Of a DNA stretch of 33,560 bases, positions 33,226 to 33,560 are shown one piece after another. The notes beneath the pieces were generated by a model, which worked only from the letters and a program-made list of their open reading frames with translations, did no database searches and was not told the origin of the DNA. The translations under genes were made by a program, and so were the position numbers. This stretch comes from Bacteroidales bacterium (GTDB lineage: Bacteria; Bacteroidota; Bacteroidia; Bacteroidales; UBA4181): assembly GCA_031271175.1 (NCBI GenBank), contig JAISWE010000159.1, positions 1 through 33,560 of the forward strand, given 5' to 3'. Within the stretch, counting starts at the first letter, position 1; every line of letters starts with the position of its first letter.

Positions 33226-33437
33226 GTACATACCGACAACGCCGGCACGGATGAAGCGAACCGGCGCCTCTCGAATTTACGCGCCCAAGCGGTACGCGAC
33301 TATCTGGTGCATGAAGGCATAGCTCCCCAGCGCCTTACGTGTATCGCTTACGGCGCAACCCGTCCCGCGCTTCCAACGATACCGAAGAAGAACGCGCTAA
33401 AAACCGCCGCGTGGAAATGAAAATAACCTCGCGCTGA
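33226..33437 (+). pseudogene. Truncated and frameshifted OmpA-like C-terminal domain
   Basis: The reading frame from 33226 gives VHTDNAGTDEANRRLSNLRA and GIAPQRLTCIAYGATRP, the peptidoglycan-binding OmpA_C core (HTDN-G, N-x-x-LS-x-x-RA, YG-x-x-x-P). After about 33369 the family continuation (ASNDTEEERAKNRRVEMKI, then a TGA at 33435-33437) is found in another frame, so one base is missing near 33363-33370. Everything upstream of the HTDN strand (barrel, signal peptide, start of the domain) is absent, and the heptad array lies just before it. It is a decayed gene fragment rather than a working protein, unless the shift is a sequencing error, which would still leave the 5' loss. Confidence 0.85.
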
Positions 33438-33446
33438 AAGCGCAAA

Positions 33447-33484
33447 AACCCCGCACAACCTGTTAGTCATGCGGGGTTCGTTTT
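33447..33484. terminator. Bidirectional rho-independent terminator
   Basis: AACCCCGCA (33447-33455) pairs perfectly with TGCGGGGTT (33470-33478) around a 14-base loop. On the plus strand CGTTTT follows; on the minus strand the stem runs into TTTTTG. It can end transcription of the OmpA remnant from the left and of the probable ammonium transporter gene from the right. Confidence 0.8.
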
Positions 33485-33500
33485 AGTGCGGATTTACGAA

Positions 33501-33560
33501 TCAGTTATAGGCTGTTTCGCCGTGTTCGTAAATATCCAGCCCTTCTTCTTCTACTCTTTG
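33501..33560 (-). CDS. Probable ammonium transporter, last 19 codons only
   Basis: The minus strand from the right edge reads QRVEEEGLDIYEHGETAYN and a stop at 33503-33501. The phrase GLDxxEHGExAY is typical of the cytoplasmic tail of Amt/AmtB ammonium channels of many bacteria, including Bacteroidetes. The rest of the gene lies outside the window, so the assignment rests on this tail alone. A good terminator follows at 33478-33447. Confidence 0.6.
   Translation of the reverse strand, partial: QRVEEEGLDIYEHGETAYN

Overview
The window is chromosomal DNA from a member of the Bacteroidetes, most likely the order Bacteroidales. The evidence is gene content (DUF3467, DUF4294 and DUF4139 families, a DUF4369-type TlpA protein, a FadL-like outer-membrane protein, an ECF sigma factor paired with an anti-sigma/TonB-like protein) and promoters matching the Bacteroidetes consensus TTTG-N19/20-TAnnTTTG. 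The family or genus cannot be fixed from sequence reading alone. Most of the window is core housekeeping. No rRNA, tRNA, intact insertion sequence, prophage or CRISPR array was seen.

Layout. 1-2391, minus: a nitronate monooxygenase cut by the window edge, and argG. 2502-8075, plus: gyrB, a DUF3467 protein, an exported metallophosphoesterase, trmB and a sufS without sufBCD neighbours. 8065-10833, minus: a FadL-like outer-membrane protein and a secreted Tyr/Ser-rich low-complexity protein. 11169-15937, plus: a CPA2 antiporter, then atpD-atpC translationally coupled to an exported alpha/beta-hydrolase-fold protein whose nucleophile position is Asn. 15974-17606, minus: a DUF4294 protein, cmk and a DUF4139 gene remnant. 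17691-18935, plus: a LolC/E-like permease, facing manA (18932-19915, minus). 20049-25146, plus: a 907-residue anchored propeller-type protein, ychF and a fused AlaX-type editing plus IMPACT/YigZ protein. 25186-26909, minus: ECF sigma factor and its anti-sigma/TonB-like partner. 27062-27742, plus: a lipoprotein. 27754-31059, minus: purA, then grpE-dnaJ. 31228-33179, plus: folB and a TlpA-like oxidoreductase. The right end holds a degraded OmpA-domain fragment, a terminator, and the last codons of a probable ammonium transporter.

The most unusual items are the in-frame fusion of a tRNA-editing domain to an IMPACT domain directly behind the ribosome-associated ATPase gene ychF; a cluster of inverted repeats ahead of grpE-dnaJ; the ECF partner protein that joins a SusC-like TonB-box segment to a TonB-like C-terminus; two heptanucleotide-periodic intergenic arrays; and two gene remnants (DUF4139, OmpA). 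Genes are tightly packed, with several convergent pairs overlapping or almost touching without a visible terminator.
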